A stretch of DNA of 64,000 nucleotides from Pollutimonas thiosulfatoxidans (GTDB lineage Bacteria; Pseudomonadota; Gammaproteobacteria; Burkholderiales; Burkholderiaceae_B), in the NCBI RefSeq assembly GCF_004022565.1, contig NZ_CP022987.1, forward strand, positions 1,550,001 to 1,614,000, in the 5' to 3' direction. Below the pieces are notes generated by a model, which was not told where the DNA came from, ran no database searches, and saw nothing but the letters and a program-made list of their open reading frames with translations. The translations under genes and the position numbers were made by a program. Below, one piece after another: positions 15,144 through 24,175 of this stretch; position 1 is the stretch's first letter, and every line of letters starts with the position of its first letter.

Positions 15144-16450
15144 CCTGCACGTCCTCCAAATTTGAGAATATGGGCGCTTGCCCCTTTACCCGACACAACT
15201 TCCGAGACGCTGCGTTCAATGGCCTCCAGGCCCTTGATCAGCAATTCGTCTTCGATAGTTAGTGCCGGAAGAATTTTAAGTACTTCGTCGTTCGCGCCCG
15301 ATGTCTCGATCACGATGCCGTGCTCAAATGCCTTCTTGGCAATGCGGTTTGCCGTATCGTCATCACCACGCGTAACGAGGCCTTGTATCAGGCCTCGACC
15401 GCGCACGCTAAGCCCTGCCTGGGGAAAGCTATGCGCCAGGTTCTCAAGCCAGTCCCGCACCAGACGCTCCTTGCGTCGCGTTTCCTTGGCAAAGCTGTCG
15501 GTAGCCCAGTAGCTGTCCAGTGCTTGCGCGGCGGTAACGAAAGCCAGATTGTGGCCGCGGAAGGTACCGCTATGCGCACCCGGTTGCCATATATCGAGCT
15601 CCGGCTTCATCAGCACGAGAGACATGGGCAGGCCAAATCCTGACAAGGACTTGGACAGCGTGATGATGTCTGGCTGGATGCCGGCAGTTTCGAAGCTGAA
15701 GAAGCTGCCTGTTCGACCGCAGCCAACCTGTATGTCGTCAACGATCAACAGCATGTCGTGCTGTCGGCACAGACGCTCGAGCTCTCTTAGCCAGCGATGC
15801 GAGGCCACATTGACGCCACCCTCGCCCTGTACCGTCTCGACAATGACGGCGGCGGGATGGTCGACACCGCTGGACGAGTCTTCCAGGATGCGTTCCAAAT
15901 ATGCCATGGTATTGACGTCGGGACCCATATAGCCATCGAAGGGCATGAAGGTCGTATTGCTCAGCGCCACGCCCGCAGCCTTGCGGAACTTGGCGTTGGC
16001 GGTGACGGCGAGCGAGCCGCCGCTGACGCCATGAAAGCCATGCGTAAAGGAGATAACGTTTTGGCGTCCCTTGACCTGCCGAGCGAGCTTGAGCGCTGCT
16101 TCAACCGCATTCGTACCGGTGGGGCCCGTGAACTGCAAAGTATATTTTCGACCAGTAGGCTTGAACAGCACCCGCTCCACGGTTTCCATGAAGTATTTCT
16201 TGGCGCTCGTAGCCATGTCCAGGCCGTGCACCAATCCGTCAGACTCCAGATACTCGATCAGCTTGCTCTTCAGTTCCGGATTGTTATGGCCATAATTCAG
16301 CGTGCCGGCTCCGCTGAAAAAGTCGATATATTCACGATTATTTTCGTCGATCAGTACGGAGCCTCTGGCTTGTTTGAATATCACGGGAAACGACCGGACG
16401 TAGCCCCGCACTTCCGACTCCATCCGGTCAAATATTTTCAAATCCATCAT
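15140..16450 (-). CDS. ectB: Diaminobutyrate-2-oxoglutarate transaminase
   Basis: EctB transfers an amino group from glutamate to aspartate semialdehyde and yields L-2,4-diaminobutyrate, the first step of ectoine synthesis. It is a class III PLP aminotransferase of 436 residues. It begins MMDLKIFDRMESEVRGYVRSFP, the EctB opening, and has the glycine-rich TGPTGTNAVEAALKLAR, the PLP-binding LLIVDDIQVGCGRTGSFF, and Lys267 in TLSKSLSGFGLP as Schiff-base lysine. GAGGAAG precedes two adjacent ATGs, so the start may be 16450 or 16447. A 101-base gap separates it from ectA; no clear promoter was found there. Confidence 0.95.
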   Translation of the reverse strand: MMDLKIFDRMESEVRGYVRSFPVIFKQARGSVLIDENNREYIDFFSGAGTLNYGHNNPELKSKLIEYLESDGLVHGLDMATSAKKYFMETVERVLFKPTGRKYTLQFTGPTGTNAVEAALKLARQVKGRQNVISFTHGFHGVSGGSLAVTANAKFRKAAGVALSNTTFMPFDGYMGPDVNTMAYLERILEDSSSGVDHPAAVIVETVQGEGGVNVASHRWLRELERLCRQHDMLLIVDDIQVGCGRTGSFFSFETAGIQPDIITLSKSLSGFGLPMSLVLMKPELDIWQPGAHSGTFRGHNLAFVTAAQALDSYWATDSFAKETRRKERLVRDWLENLAHSFPQAGLSVRGRGLIQGLVTRGDDDTANRIAKKAFEHGIVIETSGANDEVLKILPALTIEDELLIKGLEAIERSVSEVVSGKGASAHILKFGGRAG

Positions 16451-16551
16451 TGTTCTTCCTCTCTTGGTTATGGGGTGCGCAATATAAAATGCCTGCAGCG
16501 CACATCGTGCGCGACGCCCCTGACTGTTGATCGGCCGATACGGCCGGAAGA

Positions 16552-17115
16552 CTACGTAGCCCGAAACGGACCAATGCGCAGCAAGGGTTCACTTTCGTGA
16601 TTCTGTTCACCAAATAGCGTCGGCTCGAACAGCGGTAGTTCGATTAGCGGAGCCGACAGCGAATGTGCGATTGAGTTGAACGTTTTGCGTGATGCCTGGT
16701 TGTCCTGCCCGACCGTCGTTTCCAGGTATCTAGCGCCCGCCGTGGCCGGCCGGCGCAACAGCGCGTCGAGCATGCGGCGTGCGAGTGCCCGGCCTCGGGC
16801 GCGCGGATGCACGGCGACCTGCCATACAAACAACACGTCGGGGCGCTCTGGAACAAAATAGGCGGAGATGAATCCGTCGAGGAACTCGCCGGAGCCTGCT
16901 GCAATGCAGGTATGAGAATGATGTTCGGTAAGCAGCAGATAAGCGTAGAGCGAATTCAGGTCCAGGGGAGGACACTCTGCAATCAAACGATGGATGGATG
17001 CGGCGTCGCTATTAACCGGAGCGCGCATCCATTCCGGAGGGCGTTCGCCCGAACTGGGGCTGGCGTGGCGCTTGGCTGGCGCTGGAGGGGAGATAGTATT
17101 TGAACAATCTGTCAC
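16552..17115 (-). CDS. ectA: L-2,4-diaminobutyrate acetyltransferase
   Basis: EctA acetylates diaminobutyrate at the gamma nitrogen with acetyl-CoA, the second step of ectoine synthesis. The 187-residue GNAT protein has the EctA opening MRAPVNSDAASIHRLIAECPPLDLNSLYAYLLLTEHHS (from about residue 30). The acetyl-CoA loop VHPRARGRALARRML is near 103-117 and YLETTVGQDNQASRKTF near 135-150. A poorly conserved stretch of about 29 residues comes first. The GTG start overlaps the ectR stop (17112-17115), which fixes it. It is the first biosynthetic gene of the ect operon, unusually coupled to the regulator in front. Confidence 0.93.
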   Translation of the reverse strand: MTDCSNTISPPAPAKRHASPSSGERPPEWMRAPVNSDAASIHRLIAECPPLDLNSLYAYLLLTEHHSHTCIAAGSGEFLDGFISAYFVPERPDVLFVWQVAVHPRARGRALARRMLDALLRRPATAGARYLETTVGQDNQASRKTFNSIAHSLSAPLIELPLFEPTLFGEQNHESEPLLRIGPFRAT

Positions 17116-17657
17116 ACCACCAATCCCGATTCTGGCAACGCGCCAGCTATGGGCACGTCCAATATGGGCGAAGCCGGTTCGCCAGGCGCCTCTTCTACAG
17201 GCGCCACGCCGTCGGACTCCATGAGGTCGACGATGCGCTCAAGCGACATCGTGATTGTGGCCTGCTCCAGCTCGGGCAAAGCGTTCAGTGCGTCGGACAG
17301 CTTTTTTTGCAGAGGCGACGGTGTACTGGCTGCCAGTTGGATGCCAGCCTCGGTGGCAGTCACGAACACAATGCGGCGATCCTGGCGGCCCCGTTCACGC
17401 TGGATGAGGCCTTTGTCTTCCAGGCGGTCAAGAATACCCACCACCGTGCTGGCGCTGACGTGGATCTCGCGGCTGATGGCCGTGGCAGTCAGCGCCCCGC
17501 GCTCGATGACGGCGCGCAAGCAGATAAGCTGGGGCGCCGTGATGTTGCTGCAGGCGGCCAACTGTCGGGAATGCAAAGCCACAGAACGGGTAATGCGGCG
17601 CAACGCACGCAGTATGCGCAGGTCGTATTCCTGACTTGAAAGAGTGGTGTTGGTCAT
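17112..17657 (-). CDS. ectR: MarR-type regulator of ectoine synthesis (EctR-like)
   Basis: A DNA-binding repressor of the MarR family, about 181 residues from the ATG at 17657. The winged-helix domain is visible as AAQLICLRAVIERGALTATAISREIHVSASTVVGILDRLEDKGLIQRERGRQDRRIVFV in broad outline (about residues 40-105). A TTG at 17675 is a less likely start. Its stop overlaps the ectA start, so it leads the ect operon. EctR in methylotrophs is a MarR repressor of ectABC; the same role here is inferred from position and family. A small palindrome at its own -10 box suggests self-repression. Confidence 0.85.
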   Translation of the reverse strand: MTNTTLSSQEYDLRILRALRRITRSVALHSRQLAACSNITAPQLICLRAVIERGALTATAISREIHVSASTVVGILDRLEDKGLIQRERGRQDRRIVFVTATEAGIQLAASTPSPLQKKLSDALNALPELEQATITMSLERIVDLMESDGVAPVEEAPGEPASPILDVPIAGALPESGLVV

Positions 17658-17683
17658 AGTCTCACAAAGGTTCAACCCAATTG

Positions 17684-17697
17684 ATTTCTACTGAAAT
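17684..17697. promoter_or_regulatory. Candidate EctR operator
   Basis: ATTTC-TACT-GAAAT, a 5-bp inverted repeat touching the -10 box of the ectR promoter and extending toward the start of transcription. MarR proteins bind short palindromes at such places. Prediction only. Confidence 0.4.
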
Positions 17698-17724
17698 GAT
17701 AAGCTCGCGAACGACTTATGTCAA
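17696..17724 (-). promoter_or_regulatory. Promoter of the ectR-ABCD operon
   Basis: A perfect -35 TTGACA (17724-17719), 17 bases, and -10 TATCAT (17701-17696) on the minus strand, about 40 bases ahead of the ectR ATG. It is one of the best consensus promoters in the window. Confidence 0.75.
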
Positions 17725-17735
17725 ACCTGAAGACG

Positions 17736-17760
17736 AAAAAAAAGGCCGCAAGCGGCCTTT
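17736..17760 (-). terminator. Terminator of tldD
   Basis: Stem AAAGGCCGC / GCGGCCTTT with a 2-base loop, followed on the minus strand by eight T. It separates tldD from the ectR promoter. Confidence 0.8.
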
Positions 17761-17784
17761 CCTGACGGCACAGCTGGACGATGT

Positions 17785-19242
17785 TCAGCCAGTGCCACCC
17801 ACCGTCAGTCCATCCATGCGTACCGTGGGCATGCCCACGCCTACAGGGACGCTTTGACCTTCCTTGCCGCAAGTACCGACCCCCGAATCCAGCCGCAAAT
17901 CGTCGCCGATCATGCTGATGCGATTCATGGCTTCGGGGCCGCTACCGATCAGGGTGGCGCCCTTGACCGGGTGCGTGATCTTGCCGTTCTTGATCAGATA
18001 GGCTTCGGAAGCCGAAAAGACGAACTTGCCACTGGTGATATCGACCTGACCACCGCCGAAATTGGCCGCGTATAGTCCGTTCTTGACCGAAGCGATGATT
18101 TCCGCCGGCGGCACACCGCCGGCCAACATATAAGTGTTGGTCATGCGGGGCATAGGCAAATGGGCATAGGACTCGCGTCGGCCGTTGCCGGTAACCGGCA
18201 TTTTCATCAAGCGGGCATTCAGGGAATCTTGCATATAACCCTTCAAGATGCCGTCTTCGATCAATACATTGCGCTGCGTCGGATTGCCCTCATCGTCAAT
18301 ATTGAGCGAACCGCGGCGATCGGCGATCGTGCCGTCATCGATCACCGTGACGCCCGGTGAAGCCACACGCTCGCCGATACGACCGGAGAAAACGCTGGAG
18401 CCCTTGCGATTGAAGTCGCCCTCCAGGCCATGGCCGACGGCCTCGTGCAACAAGATGCCCGGCCACCCGGAGCCCAGAACGACGGTCATCTCGCCAGCCG
18501 GCGCCGGGCGGGCCTGCAGGTTGGTCAAGGCCTCATGGGTCGCACGTTCGACATAAGACAGCAGGATATCGTCGGTAAAGTAATCCAGGCCCGTACGACC
18601 GCCACCGCCCCCGTGGCCCATTTCGCGCCGGCCTTCATGTTCGGCAATAACCGTCAGGGATAAACGAACCAGCGGGCGGACATCGGCGGCAAGGCGCCCG
18701 TCGCTGCCGGCAACCAGAATAACGTCGTATTCCGCCCCCAGGCCGGCCATCACTTGAATAATGCGTGGATCGGCGGCGCGGGCCATGCTTTCGATGCGCC
18801 CCAACAAAGTGACCTTGTCGGGCGCCGACAGTGTATTAAGAGGATCGACAGCCGGATAAAGCATGTGTCCGGGCGGCGGGTGGCCGCTAACTACCTTTTG
18901 CTTTCCGGCGCCCTGGCGTGCGATGGTGCGCACCGCATGGGCGGAGGACAGCAGGGCTTCCGGCGACAAGGTATCCGAATAAGCGAATGCGGTTTTCTCG
19001 CCGCTTAGAGCACGCACGCCCACGCCTTGTTCGATCGAAAAACTGCCGGTTTTGACTATACCCTCTTCGAGGCTCCAGCTTTCGCTGCGAGTATATTGGA
19101 AATACAAGTCGGCATAATCGACCCGATGGGTGAATATTTCGCCCAGCGCACGCGCCATATCAGATTCTGTAAGCCCCCAAGGGTCTAACAAAACCGATTT
19201 GGCCGTGGCCAGAGCATTAACTGCGGGATCAACAACTTTCAT
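17785..19242 (-). CDS. tldD: Metalloprotease TldD
   Basis: TldD pairs with TldE/PmbA to form a zinc protease that clears unfolded peptides, matures microcins and degrades the CcdA antitoxin. The 485-residue protein has the TldD opening with LARALGEIFTHRVDYADLYFQYTRSESWSLEEG. The HExxxH zinc motif is present as HEAVGH near residue 264 in GILLHEAVGHGLEGDFNRKGSS. The C-terminal SGKFVFSASEAYLIKNGKI and GSGPEAMNRISMIGDD blocks are also standard. It lies 21 bases after the nitrilase gene, an arrangement often seen in proteobacteria. The TldE partner is not in this window. Confidence 0.96.
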   Translation of the reverse strand: MKVVDPAVNALATAKSVLLDPWGLTESDMARALGEIFTHRVDYADLYFQYTRSESWSLEEGIVKTGSFSIEQGVGVRALSGEKTAFAYSDTLSPEALLSSAHAVRTIARQGAGKQKVVSGHPPPGHMLYPAVDPLNTLSAPDKVTLLGRIESMARAADPRIIQVMAGLGAEYDVILVAGSDGRLAADVRPLVRLSLTVIAEHEGRREMGHGGGGGRTGLDYFTDDILLSYVERATHEALTNLQARPAPAGEMTVVLGSGWPGILLHEAVGHGLEGDFNRKGSSVFSGRIGERVASPGVTVIDDGTIADRRGSLNIDDEGNPTQRNVLIEDGILKGYMQDSLNARLMKMPVTGNGRRESYAHLPMPRMTNTYMLAGGVPPAEIIASVKNGLYAANFGGGQVDITSGKFVFSASEAYLIKNGKITHPVKGATLIGSGPEAMNRISMIGDDLRLDSGVGTCGKEGQSVPVGVGMPTVRMDGLTVGGTG

Positions 19243-19263
19243 TAGTAGCGTACCGGTACAAGG

Positions 19264-20082
19264 TTACATCGTGCGATGTTTCAGCGCGGGCAAGGACGCC
19301 CGCACTTCGGAAATTCGTTCGGGGTTGATATCGCCAATAGCAAAGCCCGGGCCTTCTGCAATGCAATCGACAATATCGCCCCATGGATCTATCAGCATGG
19401 AATGACCCCAGGTGCGTCGACCATTCTCGTGCTTGCCACCCTGCGCCGCGGCAAGAACATAACACTGATTCTCGATGGCCCGCGTACGCAACAGCAGTTC
19501 CCAGTGTGCCGAACCCGTCGTATAAGTAAAGGCCGAGGGCACGATAATCAAGTTTATGTCGCCCATCGCCCGATATAACTCGGGGAAACGCAGGTCGTAG
19601 CAAATGGACAAGCCCACGGCACCACAAGGAGCATCGAAGGTTTTTGCATTCAGGGTGCCAGCCTTGATGGAAACCGACTCGTCGTAGGATTCTTCTCCGC
19701 GGCGAAAGCCGAACAAATGGATTTTGTCATAACGGGCGATTTGTTTCCCGGCCGGATCGTAAACCAGGGTGGCATTATAAATGCGTTGTGCATCATCAGT
19801 GGTCAATGGCAGGGTTCCGCCGACCAGCCATATGGCGTGCCGGCGGGCCTGTTCTGCCAGAAACTCTTGTATGGGGCCACTGCCCAGCTCTTCCTTGATC
19901 AATAGCTTGTCTTGATCGTGGCGCCCCATAAGGCAGAAGTATTCGGGCAAGGCTATTAATTGGGCGCCAGCCCTTGCGGCTTTCCCGATCAGTTCGCCAG
20001 CTTCCCGCAGGTTGCGCTGCAGATCGGTGCTGCTGACCGTTTGTACGGCGGCGACGCGAAACTTATTGGTCGGGACGTCCAT
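19264..20082 (-). CDS. Carbon-nitrogen hydrolase (nitrilase superfamily, omega-amidase/Nit-type)
   Basis: A 272-residue cytoplasmic amidohydrolase. The catalytic triad is visible: Glu47 in LIALPEYF, Lys in IARYDKIHLF (about residue 112) and Cys in GLSICYDLRFPELYR (about residue 152). YDKIHLFGFRRGEESYDES is close to the Nit1/Nit2 branch, which acts on deaminated glutathione or alpha-keto acid amides. I start at the ATG at 20082 (MDVPTNKFRVAAVQTVSS), which has AGGA upstream. It is probably co-transcribed with tldD. The exact substrate is inferred only. Confidence 0.9.
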   Translation of the reverse strand: MDVPTNKFRVAAVQTVSSTDLQRNLREAGELIGKAARAGAQLIALPEYFCLMGRHDQDKLLIKEELGSGPIQEFLAEQARRHAIWLVGGTLPLTTDDAQRIYNATLVYDPAGKQIARYDKIHLFGFRRGEESYDESVSIKAGTLNAKTFDAPCGAVGLSICYDLRFPELYRAMGDINLIIVPSAFTYTTGSAHWELLLRTRAIENQCYVLAAAQGGKHENGRRTWGHSMLIDPWGDIVDCIAEGPGFAIGDINPERISEVRASLPALKHRTM

Positions 20083-20227
20083 TAATAATCCTGATAATGC
20101 AAATTTGTCCACTCTTCAATATGAATTGATTCAAACGCAACACAAAATACGATAGAATCACTAGCTGCCGTGAGGCGGATGATTATCGCTGGCCCAAACC
20201 TGCACCGTTATATACAGGAATACCCAA

Positions 20228-20584
20228 ATGACTCGCGACTCTTACACTGCCCAGAAACAGAAAATCGAAAAAGAAATACAAAAGCTTCAAAAACAAGCCC
20301 TCGCGCTGCAAACCAAACGCCGGGGGCCGGTGGTTACATCCATTCTTCGGTCCATGCGCGAGTACGATATCACGCCCGACGACATCGCAAGCGCCTACAA
20401 CCGAAAAACTTCCCACGTTGCCAAGAAAGCTGCTGCAGCTGGGGCTCCAAAGCGCACTGTGCCGCCCAAATACCGCAATCCGAAAACCGGTGATACCTGG
20501 ACAGGCCGTGGCAAGGCACCACGCTGGATAACCGCGGCAGAATCCGAAGGCCAGCAACGCGACAGCTTCCTGATCAAGCCATAA
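20228..20584 (+). CDS. H-NS family nucleoid-associated protein (BpH3-like)
   Basis: A short histone-like protein of 118 residues. An N-terminal coiled-coil segment rich in Lys and Gln (about residues 5-32) serves for oligomer formation. The C-terminal DNA-binding motif is YRNPKTGDTWTGRGKAPRWI (about residues 84-103), with TGRGKAP the minor-groove hook. This layout fits BpH3 of Bordetella pertussis and its Burkholderiales relatives. The ATG follows a 5' region with a weak TTGATT-16-TACGAT promoter near 20126. It is divergent from the nitrilase gene. It likely silences AT-rich, horizontally gained DNA. Confidence 0.92.
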   Translation: MTRDSYTAQKQKIEKEIQKLQKQALALQTKRRGPVVTSILRSMREYDITPDDIASAYNRKTSHVAKKAAAAGAPKRTVPPKYRNPKTGDTWTGRGKAPRWITAAESEGQQRDSFLIKP

Positions 20585-20604
20585 AGCCAACTACCGCTAC
20601 ACCA

Positions 20605-20637
20605 GTGCCGGCATCCGTGGCCGGCACCGGCGGCTTT
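20605..20637 (+). terminator. Possible terminator of the H-NS gene
   Basis: Stem GTGCCGGC / GCCGGCAC with a 7-base loop, then a GC-rich stretch and four T. The T run is short and somewhat distant, so the call is tentative. Confidence 0.4.
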
Positions 20638-20648
20638 TCCGGCTAGGG

Positions 20649-21296
20649 CTACCGGCCACGATCGTATTCAACCTCGCGCACCTGGCCGTTATTGCCCGGG
20701 AAACCGTCGAACACCGCTTGGGCCAAATAGGGCATGACTTCCTGCAGGTTATCGCTTGAGCTCATATTGACAGCGCTGGACCGATATACCTCGGCGTCAT
20801 TATTCTGATTATCCCGAATAATGACGGTAAGCGTATTTTTATATACGTCCACCGGCACGCTGGACGTGCCCGAGCTCATGAAGACCCCGCCCCCCCAGCC
20901 ACCATAGCCGCCATAGTGCCCGAATGCGGGCCCAAAGCCCCAACCATCGCGCACATAGGGGTCATGGTAGCGCTGCGTCCAGGCGCGGCTCATGGCACTG
21001 TCGTATTCGATATGCACATCGAACCGCGGCGACACGCCTGCCCTGGCCTCGACCAGGCCGGTGGGCCCGATGGAGGAACGTATCATGTCGGAGACCGCCT
21101 GGAATTCAAGATTATTTACTTGCGTGGGTGCGGGCACGATCCGGTAGCTGGCGCCAGAGGCATCCGCCGGCCATTGCTGATAGCTGGTCACCCTGGCCGA
21201 AAGCGTAGAGGCGCATCCGGCCACCAGCACCGCAGTGGCAAGCAATACACAGCAGCGCCATACCGCTTGCTGATAGTTAACTGTTTTCTTCCACAT
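20649..21296 (-). CDS. DUF4136 outer-membrane/periplasmic lipoprotein
   Basis: A 215-residue lipoprotein. A Lys-containing start and hydrophobic stretch end in the lipobox LVAGC (Cys at about residue 28), where signal peptidase II would cut. The mature part has SYRIVPAPTQVNNLEFQAVSDMIRSSI, typical of DUF4136. It has a Gly/Tyr-rich insert GHYGGYGGWGGGVF near residues 125-140 and a conserved DVYKNTLTVIIRD strand. The family has no firm function. It converges on the H-NS gene and diverges from pepN. Confidence 0.85.
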   Translation of the reverse strand: MWKKTVNYQQAVWRCCVLLATAVLVAGCASTLSARVTSYQQWPADASGASYRIVPAPTQVNNLEFQAVSDMIRSSIGPTGLVEARAGVSPRFDVHIEYDSAMSRAWTQRYHDPYVRDGWGFGPAFGHYGGYGGWGGGVFMSSGTSSVPVDVYKNTLTVIIRDNQNNDAEVYRSSAVNMSSSDNLQEVMPYLAQAVFDGFPGNNGQVREVEYDRGR

Positions 21297-21468
21297 ATGT
21301 CCCTCTGCTTCGTCCAGTTATAAGGCATGCCGGCATGGTTATGCATTGCTGCCACGACATTGCCATAAGACCACTAAAAACATCCAAAGGTTGCATCATC
21401 AGCCCAAAAACCGCAGAGAGCCGCAAACACTACAATACGAACATTCGCAATTTCTCGGGACAGCTGTC

Positions 21469-24162
21469 ATGCGCACCGATATCGCTCCTTCCATTTCACG
21501 TCACGACTACCAGCCGTATCCATACAGCCTGGTCAGCGTAGAGCTCGCCTTCGACCTTCAGGCGGAACAAACCCGGGTTGTCAGCCGACTGGTATTCGAA
21601 CGCATCGGCACCGACATCCATCCGCTGGTACTGGACGGACAAGCCCTGCAATTGGAATGCCTGACCATTGATGGCGCAAGGGTGCCAGAAGACAATTTCA
21701 AGATCGAAAATGACACCCTGGTCATCTCGAAGGTTCCCGCAAGCTTTACGCTGGAAATTACCAGTCTTTGTCGGCCTGCGGACAACTCCACCCTAATGGG
21801 TCTGTATGTATCCGGAGACAAGCTGTTCACACAGTGCGAGGCTGAAGGCTTTCGCCGCATTACGTGGTTTCCGGATCGCCCTGACGTCATGTCCCGCTAT
21901 CGGGTCACCTTGCGGGCCGAGAAGCAGCGCTACCCCTTGTTGCTGTCCAATGGCAATTTGCTGCACGAACGCGATTTGCCTGACGGCCGCCACGAAGCCT
22001 TATGGGAAGACCCTCACCCCAAGCCCAGCTATTTGTTTGCCCTGGTCGCGGGCGACTTTGCATGCCGCGAACTCACCACACAAACACGCAGCGGCCAAGA
22101 CGCCTTGCTACAGGTATATAGCGACAAAGATTCGGAAAACAAGACGGGCTGGGCGCTGGACTGCCTGCTGCGGTCACTGAAGTGGGACGAGCAGCGGTTT
22201 GGACTCGAGCTGGATCTGGACCGCTTCATGATCGTGGCGGCGCGCGACTTCAATATGGGCGCCATGGAAAACAAGGGGCTCAACGTCTTCAATTCAGCCT
22301 ACGTCCTGGCCGACCAAGACACCGCTACCGATGCCGCTTACCGGGCTATCGAAGCCGTTATTGGCCACGAATACTTTCACAACTGGACAGGTAACCGGGT
22401 TACCTGCCGCGATTGGTTCCAGTTATCGCTCAAGGAAGGCTTGACGGTATTTCGCGATCAGGAATTTTCGGCCGACATGCTGGCGCAGGACCTTTCAGGG
22501 GCGGAGGCAGCCAGCGCCCGCGCCGTCAAGCGCATCGATGACGTCAGCACCCTTCGCATTGCCCAGTTTCCCGAAGACGCCGGCCCCATGGCTCATCCGA
22601 TACGGCCCGAAAGCTACCAGGAAATCGGCAACTTCTATACGGCTACCATCTACGAGAAAGGGGCGGAAGTTATACGCATGCAGCATACCTTGCTCGGCGA
22701 AGACGGATTTCGCGAGGGGCTCGAAGAATATTTTCGCCGACACGATGGCCAGGCCGTCACCTGCGACGACTTTGTCAGCGCCATGGACTCCGTCTACAGC
22801 GCTCGCAATCCCGGCAAAAGCCTCGACGTCTTCCGGCGCTGGTATTCGCAAGCCGGCACGCCGCGGGTTAGGGTCCGGCTCGATTGGGACGAAGCCGGCC
22901 AGTACTGCACCGTGACCTTGCGCCAGCGCTGTGATCCCGTGGGTATCGAGAAACTGCAGCAGCCACCCTTGCATAAGCCGCCGCTGCATATTCCGTTTGC
23001 CATGGGCTTGCTGGGCCGCGACGGCCAAGCCCTAGCGATCCGGCACGAGGGCAAGGTGCTCGATACCGTGCTGCTCGAGCTGCGGGAGCAAGAGCAAACA
23101 TGGACCTTCCACGATATCCCCTCCATGCCCGTGCCGTCTTTGCTGCGCAACTTTTCGGCCCCCGTCATTGTGGAATTCGACCGTCCGGACGAAGACTTGG
23201 TCTTGCTGGCCCAGCACGACACCGATCCGTTTGCCCGTTGGGAAGCCGGGCAAGAGCTTGCCACCCGCCAACTGCTCGCCTTGGTCGATGCCTACGCGCA
23301 AGGCAAGACACCCACGGTACTGGACTCGTTCGTCGAGGCATGGCGCAGCCTGCTGCTGGACCAGCAATTGTCTCCCGCTTACCAGGCTCGCATTCTGACC
23401 CTGCCGAGCGACCGCGAATTGCTCGAGAAGACGCAGCCGATGGATCCGCTCCATACCGTGCAAGCCAGCCGTCATCTGCGTGCGGCCCTGGGTGGCGCGA
23501 TGGCCGATCTTTGGCAACAAACCTATGAAGCAGTTCACGACGCGGCTGAACCCTACCAGCCGGACCCCTTGTCTGCTGGGCGACGCAGTCTCAAGAACCT
23601 GGCGCTGGCTTATTTGGTGGCGGCCAAGCAGCCACAAGCGGAAGCGATGGCAATCCAGCAATACCGGACCGCCGGCAACATGACCGACCGCATGGGCGCC
23701 CTCTCGGCGCTGGTGCACTATTCGGACAGCCCGCAAGCCAGCGATGCGCTGGCCCACTTCTATGACCAATGGCAGCACGATCCCTTGGTCATGGACAAAT
23801 GGTTCTCGCTGCAGGCAACCGCTGCAGATGCCTCCGTAGATACCATCAGGGCATTGATGTTGCATCCGGCGTTCTCCTTGCGCAATCCCAACCGGGCCCG
23901 GGCACTGATTTTTCAGTTCTGCATGAACAACCTAAGCGGGATCCACAGCGCCGAGGGTTACGCGTACTGGGCCGAGCAGGTGCTGGCCCTGGATAAGCTC
24001 AATCCGGAGATCGCCGCCCGCCTGGCTCGCGCTTTCGACAATTGGGCGCGTTATGCCGAACCGGCACGTAGCGGCATGCGTGTAGCGCTTGAGCGCATAC
24101 GCCAGCAAACGGATCTGTCGCGCAACGTCGCGGAAATCGTCACGAAAGCCTTGAACATCTAA
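21469..24162 (+). CDS. pepN: Aminopeptidase N (M1 family)
   Basis: PepN removes N-terminal residues from peptides in the cytoplasm and is a main aminopeptidase of proteobacteria. The 897-residue protein has the substrate-binding GAMENKGLN near residue 262. The zinc site is HEYFHNWTGNRVTCRDWFQLSLKEGL in broad outline, with HEYFH near residue 300 and the third ligand Glu about 18 residues on. The C-terminal half is the helical Pfam DUF3458 region ending in QTDLSRNVAEIVTKAL. I use the ATG at 21469 (MRTDIAPSISRHDYQPYP), which has GGGA upstream. The next gene, fbp, starts 13 bases after the stop. Confidence 0.96.
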   Translation: MRTDIAPSISRHDYQPYPYSLVSVELAFDLQAEQTRVVSRLVFERIGTDIHPLVLDGQALQLECLTIDGARVPEDNFKIENDTLVISKVPASFTLEITSLCRPADNSTLMGLYVSGDKLFTQCEAEGFRRITWFPDRPDVMSRYRVTLRAEKQRYPLLLSNGNLLHERDLPDGRHEALWEDPHPKPSYLFALVAGDFACRELTTQTRSGQDALLQVYSDKDSENKTGWALDCLLRSLKWDEQRFGLELDLDRFMIVAARDFNMGAMENKGLNVFNSAYVLADQDTATDAAYRAIEAVIGHEYFHNWTGNRVTCRDWFQLSLKEGLTVFRDQEFSADMLAQDLSGAEAASARAVKRIDDVSTLRIAQFPEDAGPMAHPIRPESYQEIGNFYTATIYEKGAEVIRMQHTLLGEDGFREGLEEYFRRHDGQAVTCDDFVSAMDSVYSARNPGKSLDVFRRWYSQAGTPRVRVRLDWDEAGQYCTVTLRQRCDPVGIEKLQQPPLHKPPLHIPFAMGLLGRDGQALAIRHEGKVLDTVLLELREQEQTWTFHDIPSMPVPSLLRNFSAPVIVEFDRPDEDLVLLAQHDTDPFARWEAGQELATRQLLALVDAYAQGKTPTVLDSFVEAWRSLLLDQQLSPAYQARILTLPSDRELLEKTQPMDPLHTVQASRHLRAALGGAMADLWQQTYEAVHDAAEPYQPDPLSAGRRSLKNLALAYLVAAKQPQAEAMAIQQYRTAGNMTDRMGALSALVHYSDSPQASDALAHFYDQWQHDPLVMDKWFSLQATAADASVDTIRALMLHPAFSLRNPNRARALIFQFCMNNLSGIHSAEGYAYWAEQVLALDKLNPEIAARLARAFDNWARYAEPARSGMRVALERIRQQTDLSRNVAEIVTKALNI

Positions 24163-24175
24163 ACGCGGAGCACAC

